Positions 43,778-55,516 of a stretch of DNA of 64,000 nt are shown here, in pieces. The DNA lies in NCBI GenBank assembly GCA_945643635.1, contig CALZFC010000040.1, forward strand, positions 1,455,501 to 1,519,500, in the 5' to 3' direction. The position numbers were made by a program, and so were the translations under genes. The notes beneath the pieces were generated by a model. It was not told the origin of the DNA, ran no database searches, and worked only from the letters and a program-made list of their open reading frames with translations. Each line of letters starts with the position of its first letter. Within the stretch, counting starts at the first letter, position 1. Source of the stretch: Allodiplogaster sudhausi. Lineage: Eukaryota; Nematoda; Chromadorea; Rhabditida; Diplogasteridae.

Positions 43778-46700
43778 ATGGGAGTACTTGAGATGTCGCG
43801 CCTGAGGCGGCTTCCGCTTGTTCTTCTTCTTGTTACTCTTCCCCTCTGCCGCTCTCTGAATGAGGAACGTTTCTCGCGTCTTCAACGACGTCAAGAGGAC
43901 GCCCCGAAAGGTCGGATTATTATTATTATCTTAAGCTACCTTTTGAAAGTTCATCATTCCCATTTTTATAATTTTATAGGTTTTAAGTTCACCAAATTCA
44001 AACGAATAGAAATGGTTGCAGGACACTTCACTTCTAAGTTTGAGCGAAAAATGGATGGCGAACGCCGGTTAAACGACGAAGTCTTGCCCGAAGTTGAGGT
44101 GCCATCTTCTACCTGATGCAGTGCATCAATTTAATGAAATGTTTGCATGTTAAGGCGGCCGTATACTCTGCAATGGAAGATGAGAATGAGGAGCAGGCAG
44201 TGGCCACCATGCCAACTTTGATCCCTGCCCAATTCGGTCGTCCGAACTATGACTTCATGGTGCCTGAGGGCACTAATGAGGTTAATCACTCTTCTTAACT
44301 TTCAGTGTTAACAAATTGCATCTAAACATTTATTAATATATTTCCGAAAATTGAATGGATGGACTTGCAGAATTCCACAGTGCTAGCGGTGCTCTCCTTC
44401 TTTGGCGGAGACCGCACTGGAGAGCCTTCCTTCGAGATTCTCGATGATTCACTGGACTGGCTCGAGATCGGCCTCATATCCACTAGAAAGGTTTCTTCAT
44501 CTCTTCGTTGTGCTGCGTTAGGTTCAACCATTTCTTTTCACAAATTAAAATATGAAAGAAAGTCTCCACTTGGACTTTGAAGGTGCATGGTTTGCCCCAG
44601 ACGGAGGTGGCCGTGAATCTCAGAGCGGGAGCAGATGTCAGAGCAAGTCATGTCCACGACGAGTCGTACACTTTCCGACTTAAGGTTCAAAAGAGGCAAC
44701 AGAAATTATGAAATCTATAATGCCGTAAACAAAATGTATTTATGTAGCTATGAACCTTTAAATTTCAGGGAACCCGGGGAAATTCAACTGCGGAGGCAGC
44801 TGTTCGGGTCGATATTCTCTCTTTCGACACTTCCGCAGTACCTGAAGACAGGAGACCGAAGTCAACGACAACTCGGCGAAGTATTGTTGAGGAACAACGA
44901 GAAGAGGAAGACCCCTTTTCCATCGCAACTTTCTCCACTCAACCGCAACCGAGTGGAGAAACAACCATGATGGCAAACACGACTCCAGCTGAGAGCGATG
45001 TCGAAGATCCTCAGAATACATCTGCCCCCATAGAACGCGAACTTACCCAGGATGATTCTGACTTTCCAAGCAGCGCAAATACAACTCTCACAACGCAAGA
45101 GCCCGCAGATGCGACAGAACCGTCGACAAAAGCGGCTGCTACCGCATCTGAGACATCCTTCTCATCGAGCACAACCGAAGGGACCGAGGAGGAAGAGGCA
45201 GAGAGTGAGATTGCTTCTGATAGGAGAGTGGACATTGTGGATGAAGATGGAGGAGAGAAGACGGCGGCTGAGAAAGATGGCATCGAGAACAGTCAAAAAG
45301 GTCAAGATGAAAAACTCAAAGTCGAACATGCGCCTGAAGTAGATTGGACAGCATCTGAAACACTACTGGCCGCCTCTGAGGGTGACAAAGAAAACGCCAC
45401 TTCAACTACACTTGAAATTGAGACAACTCATGTGGAGACAACCGAGTCGGCCACTCTGCAGACAGAAGAAGTAGAGATCACCGAAGGGAGGACAGAAGAG
45501 AATGAAGGGGAGGGAAGCAAGAAAGAAGATGCTGCCGAACCTCTTCGGCTGGAGTCAGAAGCCACCGACGACACCTTTGAGTTGCCAGCTCCTGTCAGAC
45601 CATTCATTCATTTTCTTTCCTATTCCTAAAAATTAGAATATAAAACATATCAGCATATCAACTATTAAAATAATTCAGACTGAATCAGCAACATCGATTG
45701 ATTCTGCCCCTCCATCCACAACAGAAGAAATAATTGAAGCGACAACGACAAAAGCAGCGAATGAGCTCGGTAATCCTTCTCTTTAAATGTCCAGCAATTT
45801 GGTCCATACAAATAGAATGTGCACTCTTTACTCTCCTGATCACAGGCTTGAGAATCAGCCCAGAAGGCCTCGCATCCTCGGGGGCAATTCCAGTGAGAAG
45901 GGACTTGGCTAAGGGGCAGATGGTGAGCCGAGTAGCCTTTGTCATCGAGAAGAATGGACGGGTTTGGCTTCTTTTATCTACCTTCAGCTATTGAATCTTT
46001 TGCCTTTTTCTACTTTATCAGATAAATAGATCAGTCTCTTTAGCCGGACGGCTCCTTGATCTCTGTGAATATCGACCGATCTGACGTTTTTACCATTCGT
46101 CCCTGCCAGGTCCCGATTTGTTTTGTTGTTATTGTTCAAAATGATGCGAATATTTAATTCAGTATGAAAGTATAAGAATGTGCTTGTAGTTTGTTGTTGT
46201 GTTGTTGAGCTGGAGCAGGGAGGCCGTGTCTTCCTCTTTGTTCACGAGCCTCGCCTCCTGCGTCACTCAAAATCACTCATCGTTAATGTCCTTCCAGAGT
46301 CATATTAATTTTTTATTCAGTAATTTGGAAATTAACGAATTAGTGGGCTCGCGAGTCCGTGTTGAAATAACGGTATCTTTCAGCTATTTGCCATTCTTCG
46401 CCGAAAACCCAGCGAAAAAAATATTGGCGTACTCCTTTTTCGAAGTGAATAGTGAAATCCTCTTACTTTAGCTGACGGCGACGTCCGGAGAAACGAGCTT
46501 CTCGCTGACGGCGCCAGTTTCGCTCTTCTCTGAAGATGCTGCTTCCTCGGCTTCCATTCAATTTTCCGTTGACGAGAACTCTCCAAGCGGCACCGTCGTG
46601 GGGAAGCTGACGCCTCCGGCAGGAGTCTCTGCTTCCGGCAATCTGACAGCCATCGGCCTGCAGTCATTGCCGTTCGTTGATCTTGTTTTTATTCTCGTGT

Positions 46701-49295
46701 TATAACAAGAACTGTTGCCTAACAGAAGTGAACTTGAGTTTTTCGCTGCTTGACTCGGAGTTGGTTGTGGAGTGCGCGACTTCTTCGTGTCTCGACCACG
46801 AGATGACTCGTCAGTACGAATTCTTCGTCCGCTTCTCCGAGGATTCTCCTCCTCTTCCGGTTGTCGTCCTCGTCCTCGATGTCAATGACAACCCTCCCTC
46901 GGTTGCTGTCTCTGACCCCGTCCTCCGTGTCTCCAGCAACCGCCTCGTCGCCCCCGCCGTTGTTACGGTATCCAACCATTATTTTATTAGCGGAACTTAT
47001 GCTCTAATGGTTAGTTTATTTTTGAAAAATGTTTTTGAGATAAATGACGCGGATTCTTCCGCTGGCACGAATTCCTTGTCGTTGACGGGGCCGGCTGCTG
47101 CCTTCCTGGCCGCTCTCCCGATCGGCGAACACGGAAACGTCTTCGAACTCGTCCTGACTGCTTCTCCTCCTTCCGGCAACTACTCACTCAACCTTCAGGT
47201 AATCACGCAAAGACAATCTTTTCTATAGTACTTGATGAGGATTGGACAATTTTTTTTACTTTCGTCACTTCAGGCACTCGATAAGGAAAATCCTTCTAGT
47301 ACTGGAGTCGGCAAAACGATCGAAGTGAAAGTTCAGGTAATTAATTCTTGAATATAAGCGCACGCATCAATTTCGCTTTAACAGTGTTAACGTTACCGAT
47401 TTCAGAAGGCCAAAGCCCACTTCCGCCGACAGTTCTATGAGCGAAAGCTGAATGCAGACAAACTGAAAAGAGGTTTGAAAGGAGGCCCGCACTTGCCAGC
47501 GAGAACTTTTATTTTAATTTAACAAAAAAAAGTTTACCCTTACCATGACAGGCAGTCCTGTTTCGCACGTCGAGTTGGAGGGAGTTCCCATTGATGAAGT
47601 ACGCATGCCTACTTTTTCTATTCTGTGTTAATGATAATGTTTGATATTTGTGTTTCTATGCTGGTCATTGGAATTGCCAGGTTCGCTTCGTGGCTCTGCG
47701 AGGGAATCCGGGATGGCTGAGTGTGGAGGACTACGGAGGACGCATCAGCATTGGCCACATTCCAAGGTTTGGCCCTTTTTCATCATTGCACGAAATGGAA
47801 TGTGCACTGTGGTCATGGAAAGGCTATTTGGTTGCTAGTATCTAACATAATACATGTATGCATTAGTAGAAAGTGGTCCCACACAATTACATTAGAATCA
47901 AAATGTGAAATAGCTAAGAAGCTTAACTGAATTTTGATTATGTAGGAACGGAGTGGTTGCTGGAGATGTTGTGCTAGTGATTGGAGCAGTGGAGAAAAGA
48001 ACCGGAGACGTGCTGGCAGAGACAGAGGTAAGAACGAATTCTATCTATTTAGTTCAATGAATTAAAAAATTAAGGATGGGACTGTAATATTATAAAGACG
48101 ATGGTAAAATTGCTGGTTATCGAAAATGATTAATGTGATGGCTGAAGGTGCGAATCGCCCTGATCGGAGGGCGTCCGGCCCCGCCCCTCCAGCCACCCTT
48201 CTCTCGCTCTATCTATTCCTTTAACATGCCAAGAGGTTTCCTTATTCGCTGCTTTTTAAAAAGAATTCTAACCTTGCGTTGTATATTCAGAGGGCAAGGA
48301 GTCGAAGATTCGTCTGGAATTTGGGGTGAGGGACGGGTCGGTGGACCCTCGCCTTCTCACGTCTTCCGTTGTGGCCCTCGATGACGAGGCCATCTCTTCC
48401 GCCGTGGAGGCTGTCAGTCAAAGAAGACACCACCACTTCTAATTATAAGAAAGATTCAGAGTGCAATTGGAGTGGAAGGGAATCGGATCGTGATTGCCCG
48501 CGCGGCTGTTGAAGGACTTCGACTGCTCAAGTTTGATCTTCAAGCTGAAGGAGCCACAGGTTTGCCAGCTAAATATTCGTTCGCTGACCTTTTGAGTACT
48601 GGAAATGGAGATACGATGACTACAGCTCACGTCGTTGTTCTTCTCTCATCCGATGCCGAAGTGGAGGAACGAAAAAGGATGGAGGCTGCTCGTCCCATTT
48701 TCGCGGCTCCTTGGACTCCCGAAAAGAACATTCTTGAAGTCCTCTACTATCGATCGTTTTCAAAATTCCCTGCTGCTCCCTCTCCCTCTCGTCTTCACCG
48801 TCCCACTTCTGTTTAGATTCGCTTGCGAGAGGAGACTCCCATCGGCACTCCAATCGTTGTACTGCCCGCGACGAACCCCTCCACCGGAGAGAATATCAAC
48901 GTCCATCTGGAGGGCGAAGAGGCGCATCGATTCGGAGTGGATCAGGAGACTGGTAAGAGGAGGAGAGGAGAGAGAGAGAGAGTAAGAGAGAGAGAGAGAG
49001 TAAGAGAGAGAGAGAGTAAGAGAGAGAGAGTAAGAGAGAGAGAGAGAGAGAGAGAGTAAGAGAAAGAGAGAGAGTAAGAGAGAGAGAGAATAAGAGAGAG
49101 AGAGAGATAGAGAGAGCGAGAGTAAGAGAGAGAGGGAGAGAGAGAGCGAGAGAGAGAGCGAGAGAGAGAGAGAGACAGAGTTAAAGAGAGAGAGTAAGAG
49201 AGAGAGAGAGAGAGAGAGTAAGAGAGAGAGGGAGAGAGAGACAGAGTTAAAGAGAGAGAGTAAGAGAGAGAGAGAGTAAGTGAGAGAGAGAGAGC

Positions 49296-49329
<34 letters not shown>

Positions 49330-49602
49330 GACAGAGTTAAAGAGAGAGAGAGTAAGAGAGAGAGAGAGAGTAAGAGAGAGAGAGAGTAAGAGAGAGAGAG
49401 AGAGTAAGAGAGAGAGAGAGAGCGAGAGAGAGCGAGAGAGAGAGACAGAGTTAAAGAGAGAGAGTAAGAGAGAGAGAGAGAGAGTAAGAGAGAGAGAGAG
49501 AGTGCGAGAGAGACGGAGTTAAAGAGAGAGAGTAAGAGAGAGAGAGAGTAAGAGAGAGAGAGACAGAGTTAAAGAGAGAGAGTAAGAGAGAGAGAGATAG
49601 TA

Positions 49603-49633
<31 letters not shown>

Positions 49634-52152
49634 CAGAGTTAAAGAGAGAGAGTAAGAGAGAGAGAGAGTAAGAGAGAGAGAGAGTAAGAGAGAGAGAGAG
49701 AGAGAGAGTAAGACGACGAGAGAGAGGACGGGGGAGGAAGGAGTATCAATTATTACATTCCTTCAGGCGCAATTGTTGTTTCTTCACGCATCGACTACGA
49801 TCAACTGAAGGAATCAGAACGCTCCTTCTTCACTGATGCCTTCGCTGGTGAGAAGGGATATGAGGTTACCGATTTCAGTTGTTTTTCTTTACTGGATCGC
49901 TGAAAACAATCATAATCTAGTATTCCTTTTTACTTTCAATACTCCACTGAAAAAGGCATTTGACTGCAGGCGCATGCCGTCGTTCACGTTATCATCGAGA
50001 ACATCGACGACAACGCACCAGAATTTGCACCCGACTCGAGAAGTCTTAATGTAAGAGCCAAATCCCAATGCAGACTCGATCTCTCTCATTCGCTGACTTC
50101 ACAGTTGTCGATGTGGGAAGGAGCACCGGGCGGTAGTCGAGTGGCCGTCTTCCATGTCACGGACCCTGACGACGACAGTTCAACGACCGCCTCGAAACCA
50201 CCTCGCTTCCTGATTCTGGGGGCGTATTCTGAGCTCTTCGTTGTTGACTGGAGCAGCGAAGAGAGCGGTGCCATTGTGAGACTCGCAAACGATTCAGAGA
50301 CTGATCGGTTAGTGAATTACGACCATTTATGTAGTTGCAGTTTTGCTTTTGCATTGATAAACAAAATGAATTTTACTTAAAAAAACTGTTAAGCATACGG
50401 CGATTTAATTGTGTTGATTTCCGTAGAGAGGTGCTCGGAGACTGGATCCATCTTAAAGTGCTCGCCGTGGATGGCGCCGGTCACTCCGATTCAGCCAATG
50501 TTAGACTTCAATATAATTTTGTGAATGTACCTTTCATGCTTACCCAGCTTAACTTTATTATGTTCACGACCGAACTGAATTAATATTGTTGCAGTTGATT
50601 GTGAAGCTCGGCGACGTGAACGACAACGCGCCAGTGTTCACTTCCCCCTTGCCTTCTTCCCCTCCCTCCCTACTCGAGATCCGCTGCATGGATGGCTGGC
50701 CGGCCGGGGTGCTGCTCACTGTCTTCCATGCGGAAGATCCGGACGAAGGAGAGAACGGCCGAGTCAGCTACCGACTCGCCAAACCCAATCCATGTCTGCC
50801 CGACTACTTCATATAATCTTGCCCTTTCTTCTCTGGACGCAAATAATTTGAGCACTAAAAATATAAAATAGTGAAAAATCGCAAAAACCTTTCTGTCAGA
50901 TTTTGCTTTGGATGAGAAGAGCGGTGAACTACGCGTTGGACGAGATCTGATTGGAATGGCCCGCGATGAGCCATTCCTGCTTACCGTTCTGGCTGAAGAC
51001 CATGGTCAGTTGACTATTGAATGCAAAATCATTCTATCTTTCTCTTGAGGTCCTCCATCCAAGTCGTCCTCCCTTCCCCTTCGCATTTACGTGCTGGAGG
51101 CGTCCAATCGCGAATCCCAGACCGCGCACATTTACAATATCGAAGCTGACTTCGTGCTAGAACTCGCGTATGCCTCATTTCTTCTCGTTCTTCACAGCAA
51201 AGAAAGTTCTCTTAATTTGAGTGATGGAAGCCCGGCTGGTTCAATCGTCTTCACTGTGAAGGCAGCACCGAGGATCACGGCGGAGAAGATGGTCTTCGGC
51301 ATCGAGGTCAGTCTGCGACATCATCTGCTATCACGAGATGCCAGTGTTTCAGCCTGCGACTGAAGAAGACGCTGGCTGGCTCGACGTGCATCCCGCGAGT
51401 GGAGACATTGTTCTGGCCAAGACTCTCAATGCTACTCGAACTCCCTTTATCACCGTCAGTTCTGGCGATCAATACAAGCCTCCAGCCTTCTTTTCTAAAA
51501 AAAAAATTCATACGCATTGATCCATATATCACATGGATTATATTGAGTACGATTCCCATACAATCATGAATATAAGCAAGGCGCTCGAATATAATATATA
51601 CGACGTGGAAAATAATCAACTTATTTTTGAAAGTATTAAAATTTTTTGCAGCTGAAAGATGTTTTTTAAAGGCTGTTTTTAATATATAACAGAAGAAGTG
51701 AATTTTGAATGCTTTGGTGGTTGTTCCGATTTGTGATTGTGTTTCCCGTCTGATATCCTTCGACACTGTTTGTTTGTATTGACCGATGCTTCCTTTTGAA
51801 TGCGAGCAGCTTCTTCTCCGCATCCTCAAGAAAGCGGAGACGGGATGCGGACCAAGCATCAATCGGGAACAGAGAAGTGGGCAAGGCAAGGCGATTTGGA
51901 AAGAAGGGAGGGAGGCACGAAGACATGCTCTATTGGGAGAACACGAAATGATGTGTAAGGGAGCCAGCATGTTGTGAATTAGATAATAGCTGGCTTACTG
52001 CTTCATTCACCTCTGCATCTTCTTACAATTGTTCAGAATTAAAGAAAACATATCAATGTAATGATATTGTCAACCTTGAGCCTGTCGACGAGCATTTCAG
52101 CAATCTTGTGTACAATTCCGTCCCAGTTGATGGACGAATACTATGTTCTTAG
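43778..52152 (+). CDS. Large cadherin-repeat protein, subfamily not recognised
   Basis: Calcium-dependent adhesion-type extracellular protein. The ATG at 43778 opens a signal peptide (LPLVLLLVTLPLCRSLNEE). An early repeat has FGRPNYDFMVPEGTNENS, then FEILDDSLDWLEIGL. Calcium-binding linkers are plain: DVNDNPP at 46878-46898, IDDNAPEF near 50003-50026 and DVNDNAPVF near 50613-50639. Repeat cores include QFSVDENSPSGTVVGKL, VTDPDDDSSTT and HAEDPDEGENGRVSYRL. One exon (44769-45593, 275 residues) is mostly an acidic Thr/Ser/Glu-rich linker without hydrophobic core, unusual between cadherin repeats. Exons are reliable to 51454. A final one from 52045 (KTYQCNDIVNLEPVDEHF) would end at TAG 52150-52152. 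No transmembrane helix is clear in this model, so either the protein is secreted or the true 3' exons lie further right. The 814-bp intron 48953-49766 is a purine minisatellite. Confidence 0.75.
48959..49725. repeat. GA minisatellite with a higher-order ACAGAGTTAAAG unit
   Basis: Almost pure purine for 770 bp. Seven copies of GACAGAGTTAAAGAGAGAG (one as GACGG) start at about 49174, 49240, 49330, 49444, 49512, 49562 and 49632. They are separated by GA runs broken by GTAAG. It fills a cadherin intron, with purine on the sense strand. Confidence 0.95.
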
Positions 52153-53317
52153 ATAATAACATTGTTTTATTTGCTGTCTGTCTGGCATCTTTCTTTCCAA
52201 TTCTCTCTCTTGCTTTCGATTTGACAGAGTTGTTTCTCTGGATCTCTCACCTTTCCTCAATCTCTCCCACTGATGCTTTTAGCGAAGGACTGTTAGCTGC
52301 GCAGCGCATCATCTGTTCCTCTCTGTGTGTGCAATGACTTTGCTTGATCAGCGAGTTACTATAGTCTCTCTTTCTCTGCTTCTCTTTCTCTTCCATTATC
52401 TTTCTCAATGCTTTTCTCACCATCACCTTGTCCTTCTCGGCAATCCCTTGGACGCTCTGGATTACTGTCAGGCGATTGAGAGGAGCGAACAAGTTGCTTC
52501 TCCTTTCCAAATCGACCTTTTAAGCGCTGACGTTCCTCCCACTCGCTCTTTTTTATTATTTCACACACCTGCCTCTCTCTTTGAATTGCCTGTGTATTGT
52601 GTTCTCCCTTCTATTCCACGGTCATCATCTCTTCCCTTTCCATTCTTCTCTCCCTCGTTCCTCTTCTTTTTTACCGCCTCCGATTGTCGCAATGATTTTA
52701 CTTGCGTGAGCCATCACTGCTTCGTCGCCTTCACCCTCCCATCGGCATCTTTCTCTCTCCCTCTCTCCCTCCACTCAACCCACCCACTCTCCATCATTCC
52801 TTGCATTGCCCTATTTCTCCACTCCATCCATCACTAGAGTCTCTTACCGTGCAGGTTTCTGGTAACTCTTCTGCCGCCAACTTCGGGACACTGGTTCAAT
52901 ATCAGGAACTTCTGGAAACAAAGGACTTAGTACAACTGATTCTCGTCCTCTACCCCCAAGAAAGAAGTCATTTTCACTCCGCAGGCCTTCATCTACAGAA
53001 AAGTTCTATATATCAATGCTTTCGAAGAAATCTCCCATTCATGGAGCATCTCCAATGGAACTCGGGCGACGACAGCATTCTTCCGGTCAGCCTCCTCTTT
53101 CTTATCCTTCCTTCTTCTACTTCAATCTTCGTTTATTACATACCATCACAATCTAGGATGTTTGTCCATCTTTATCCGTCGGAAGTCCTGTTAATTTCGA
53201 TCACTCCCACTTGTTGCTTTCTGCGGCACTCTTGTTTATTTATATGTAAATATGTGCACATATCCAGCTTCTCTCTCTCTCCTCATCATTCTTTATCTGC
53301 ATAAATCTCCTTCTCTC

Positions 53318-53352
<35 letters not shown>

Positions 53353-53529
53353 ATTCCTATCCTTTTGCCACACTCTGGACTCTCGATCTCTTTCGCTGTC
53401 TTTTTCTCTCTTCTTCTGCCTGAGTCTGCATATTTTGGAGCTCTCCACAGGGTCGCATCAGAAGCCGGCATGCGCAATGTCGGGAATCCACTTGAGAGCG
53501 CGGGGTTTACACAAGAGAGGAGTAGATAA
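52153..53529 (+). other. Coding-looking plus-strand segments downstream of the cadherin
   Basis: Several segments have acceptors and protein-like composition. One at 52472-52560 reads AIERSEQVASPFQIDLLSAD. One from 52856 reads VSGNSSAANFGTLVQYQELL. One at about 52985-53092 reads AFIYRKVLYINAFEEISHS, with donor GTCAGC. One from about 53452 reads VASEAGMRNVGNPLESAGF and reaches a stop at 53527-53529, joined in phase with the previous one. They could be the true 3' end of the cadherin or a separate gene. No domain is recognised. Confidence 0.35.
53319..53350. repeat. (CT)n microsatellite
   Basis: Perfect (CT)n between two exon-like plus-strand segments. Confidence 0.85.
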
Positions 53530-54408
53530 AGAAGATATCATATCTGAGAGAGGAGAGAGAGGAGAGAGAGGAGAGAGAGAGAGAGGGACAACGGAGGAAA
53601 GTGATCTGTATGAGGAGTACTTGCTAGTTGCGCTCATCCTGACAGTCTTGCAACCGGCGTGCGTCCTGAGCATTGCTATTCTTGCTAATTTTTTCACTAA
53701 AGAAATTAATTAACCCCATAAAAATTCCAATCCAAAATCTCATTCTACACCATCAGTCCTTATTATTTATTATATGTTCATATGTAGATCTTTAAAAAAA
53801 AATTGAAAAACTTAGACATACATACGCATGGTTAATGTAATAAAAATGCTGCACAGCCCAACTGTCTACACTGTTTTCTTTGAATTTTGTGTGCTCTCTC
53901 TTTCTCTCTCTATCTCTCTTTCGTTCTCTTTCCCTCTCTCGTTCACGCTCTCTCTCCTTTCGCCATCTTTCTCTATATTTCTCTCTCATTCTCTCCTCTC
54001 AATGACATCTGAATATGTTCATCTAACGTGTATGCACACGCCCTTACTCAATTGGTGCCTCGTTTCGTCTTCCTTTTACGCCCTCCTCTCCTTCTTCTCA
54101 TATCGTTTTGTATTCACAGGAATACGCATTTTGGTGCGAGAGAACACAACTCAGACCGACGCTCACAACAATATTCTTGAGTGGAATTGTCTTATTGATT
54201 AGCTAACGTGGAGTAGTCAGGATATTTAGATTTGTTTAGAATGACTGTATGCTGCCGTGGTAGTAAACATCGTGTGATTATTCCACCATGGAACTGCTGA
54301 ATCTCATCCCCATAACTTCATTCTCGCTCTCTTTCCGTCTCTACACTCTTCTCTCTTCTGCTGCGTCTATCACAATCGCTCTTTCACCTAGCGTCTGTAA
54401 CTCTCTTA

Positions 54409-54447
<39 letters not shown>

Positions 54448-54720
54448 TTCTTCGTGCTCATCTATCTCCTCTTACTGACTCACTCTCTGTCTCTCTTTCT
54501 CTCTCTGGTGCTGTCCTTCCCAATGAAAATACTTATGGAAATCACAGAGAAAAATATGTGGAGAGGGGGATATGCTCTGATTGTATGAGAAACTGGTGAA
54601 AACTGTACTGCAGGGCTAAACAGAATAGGAAGAGACGCCGAAACTCCCAGAGACCCCTTTGTCTCATCATTCCATGTTTCTCTTTCCATCTCTGCCCTCT
54701 CCCTATTTTCGACTCCTGAA
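53530..54720. other. Intergenic or intronic, (CT)n-rich
   Basis: (CT)n arrays near 53897-53998 and 54410-54443. One short exon-like stretch follows a CACAG acceptor at 54119 and is open in two frames, with stops at 54202 and 54206, so its frame cannot be chosen. A hydrophobic segment near 53620-53700 (YLLVALILTVLQPACVLSIA) could be a membrane helix, but it sits on a purine-repeat frame with no clear splice context. Confidence 0.4.
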
Positions 54721-55475
54721 ATGCTTGTCAAAACACAGAGTTGGGTTGGCCAGCTTACCTTCACTTGCCCACTCTCATTTCACTCACTTGACTGCCTCTG
54801 CAACCTGGTAGAAGGACGGACCTCACAGTGCCTCTTAGAACTCTGCAATTCTTCACTCTCTTTCCTTTCGGGAAACAACAGTCATTCCAACCCGCTCTTT
54901 TCAGTAATCGCTCAATTTTGTCTTTGTCTTGGACAGAGAAGACGAAATTTAGTTCAGTAGCAGGACTCTAGTGACCGACTGTTAAAGTGACTCTCATTTT
55001 TGTGACACGGCCTTTAGCCGATCCGTTAACGCCATTATTTTTATTTCAAATATTTTGATTGTTTCATTGTCTGTTACTTTGTTTCTCTTTAGTTCTCTCT
55101 CTCACTCCGGTCTTGTCTTCATTTTTAGAAGAACATCATCTGCCAGTACACTCCGATGCGCTTAAACCAACACAGTGGTGCCAAAATTTGTAGAGAGAGA
55201 AAAAAAAGAAAGAGAGAGCTAGAGAGAGAGAGAGAGAAAGAGAGAGAGAGGGAGAGAAAAGAAGGAGAAGAAGAGACATGCACGGAAGAAGAGAAGTGTG
55301 GATGGAGAAACATGAATGGTAATATAGAAAGAGCAGAGAGACTTATGGTAGGGCTCGAGAGGGAGGATGAGAGTGCAACTCTGACAATGAGTGTATGCCT
55401 TGCCATTTGTGGTGTGCTAGACTTGTGAACTACCAGGCGGTTGCCTTTCGCTGTTTTGCACACTCAATCATTGCA

Positions 55476-55516
<41 letters not shown>

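Noticed and set aside
53600..53713. A transmembrane helix as the cadherin's membrane anchor
   Set aside because: The hydrophobic stretch follows a GA-repeat-derived Gly-Glu-Arg run and no acceptor or phase link to the cadherin was found.
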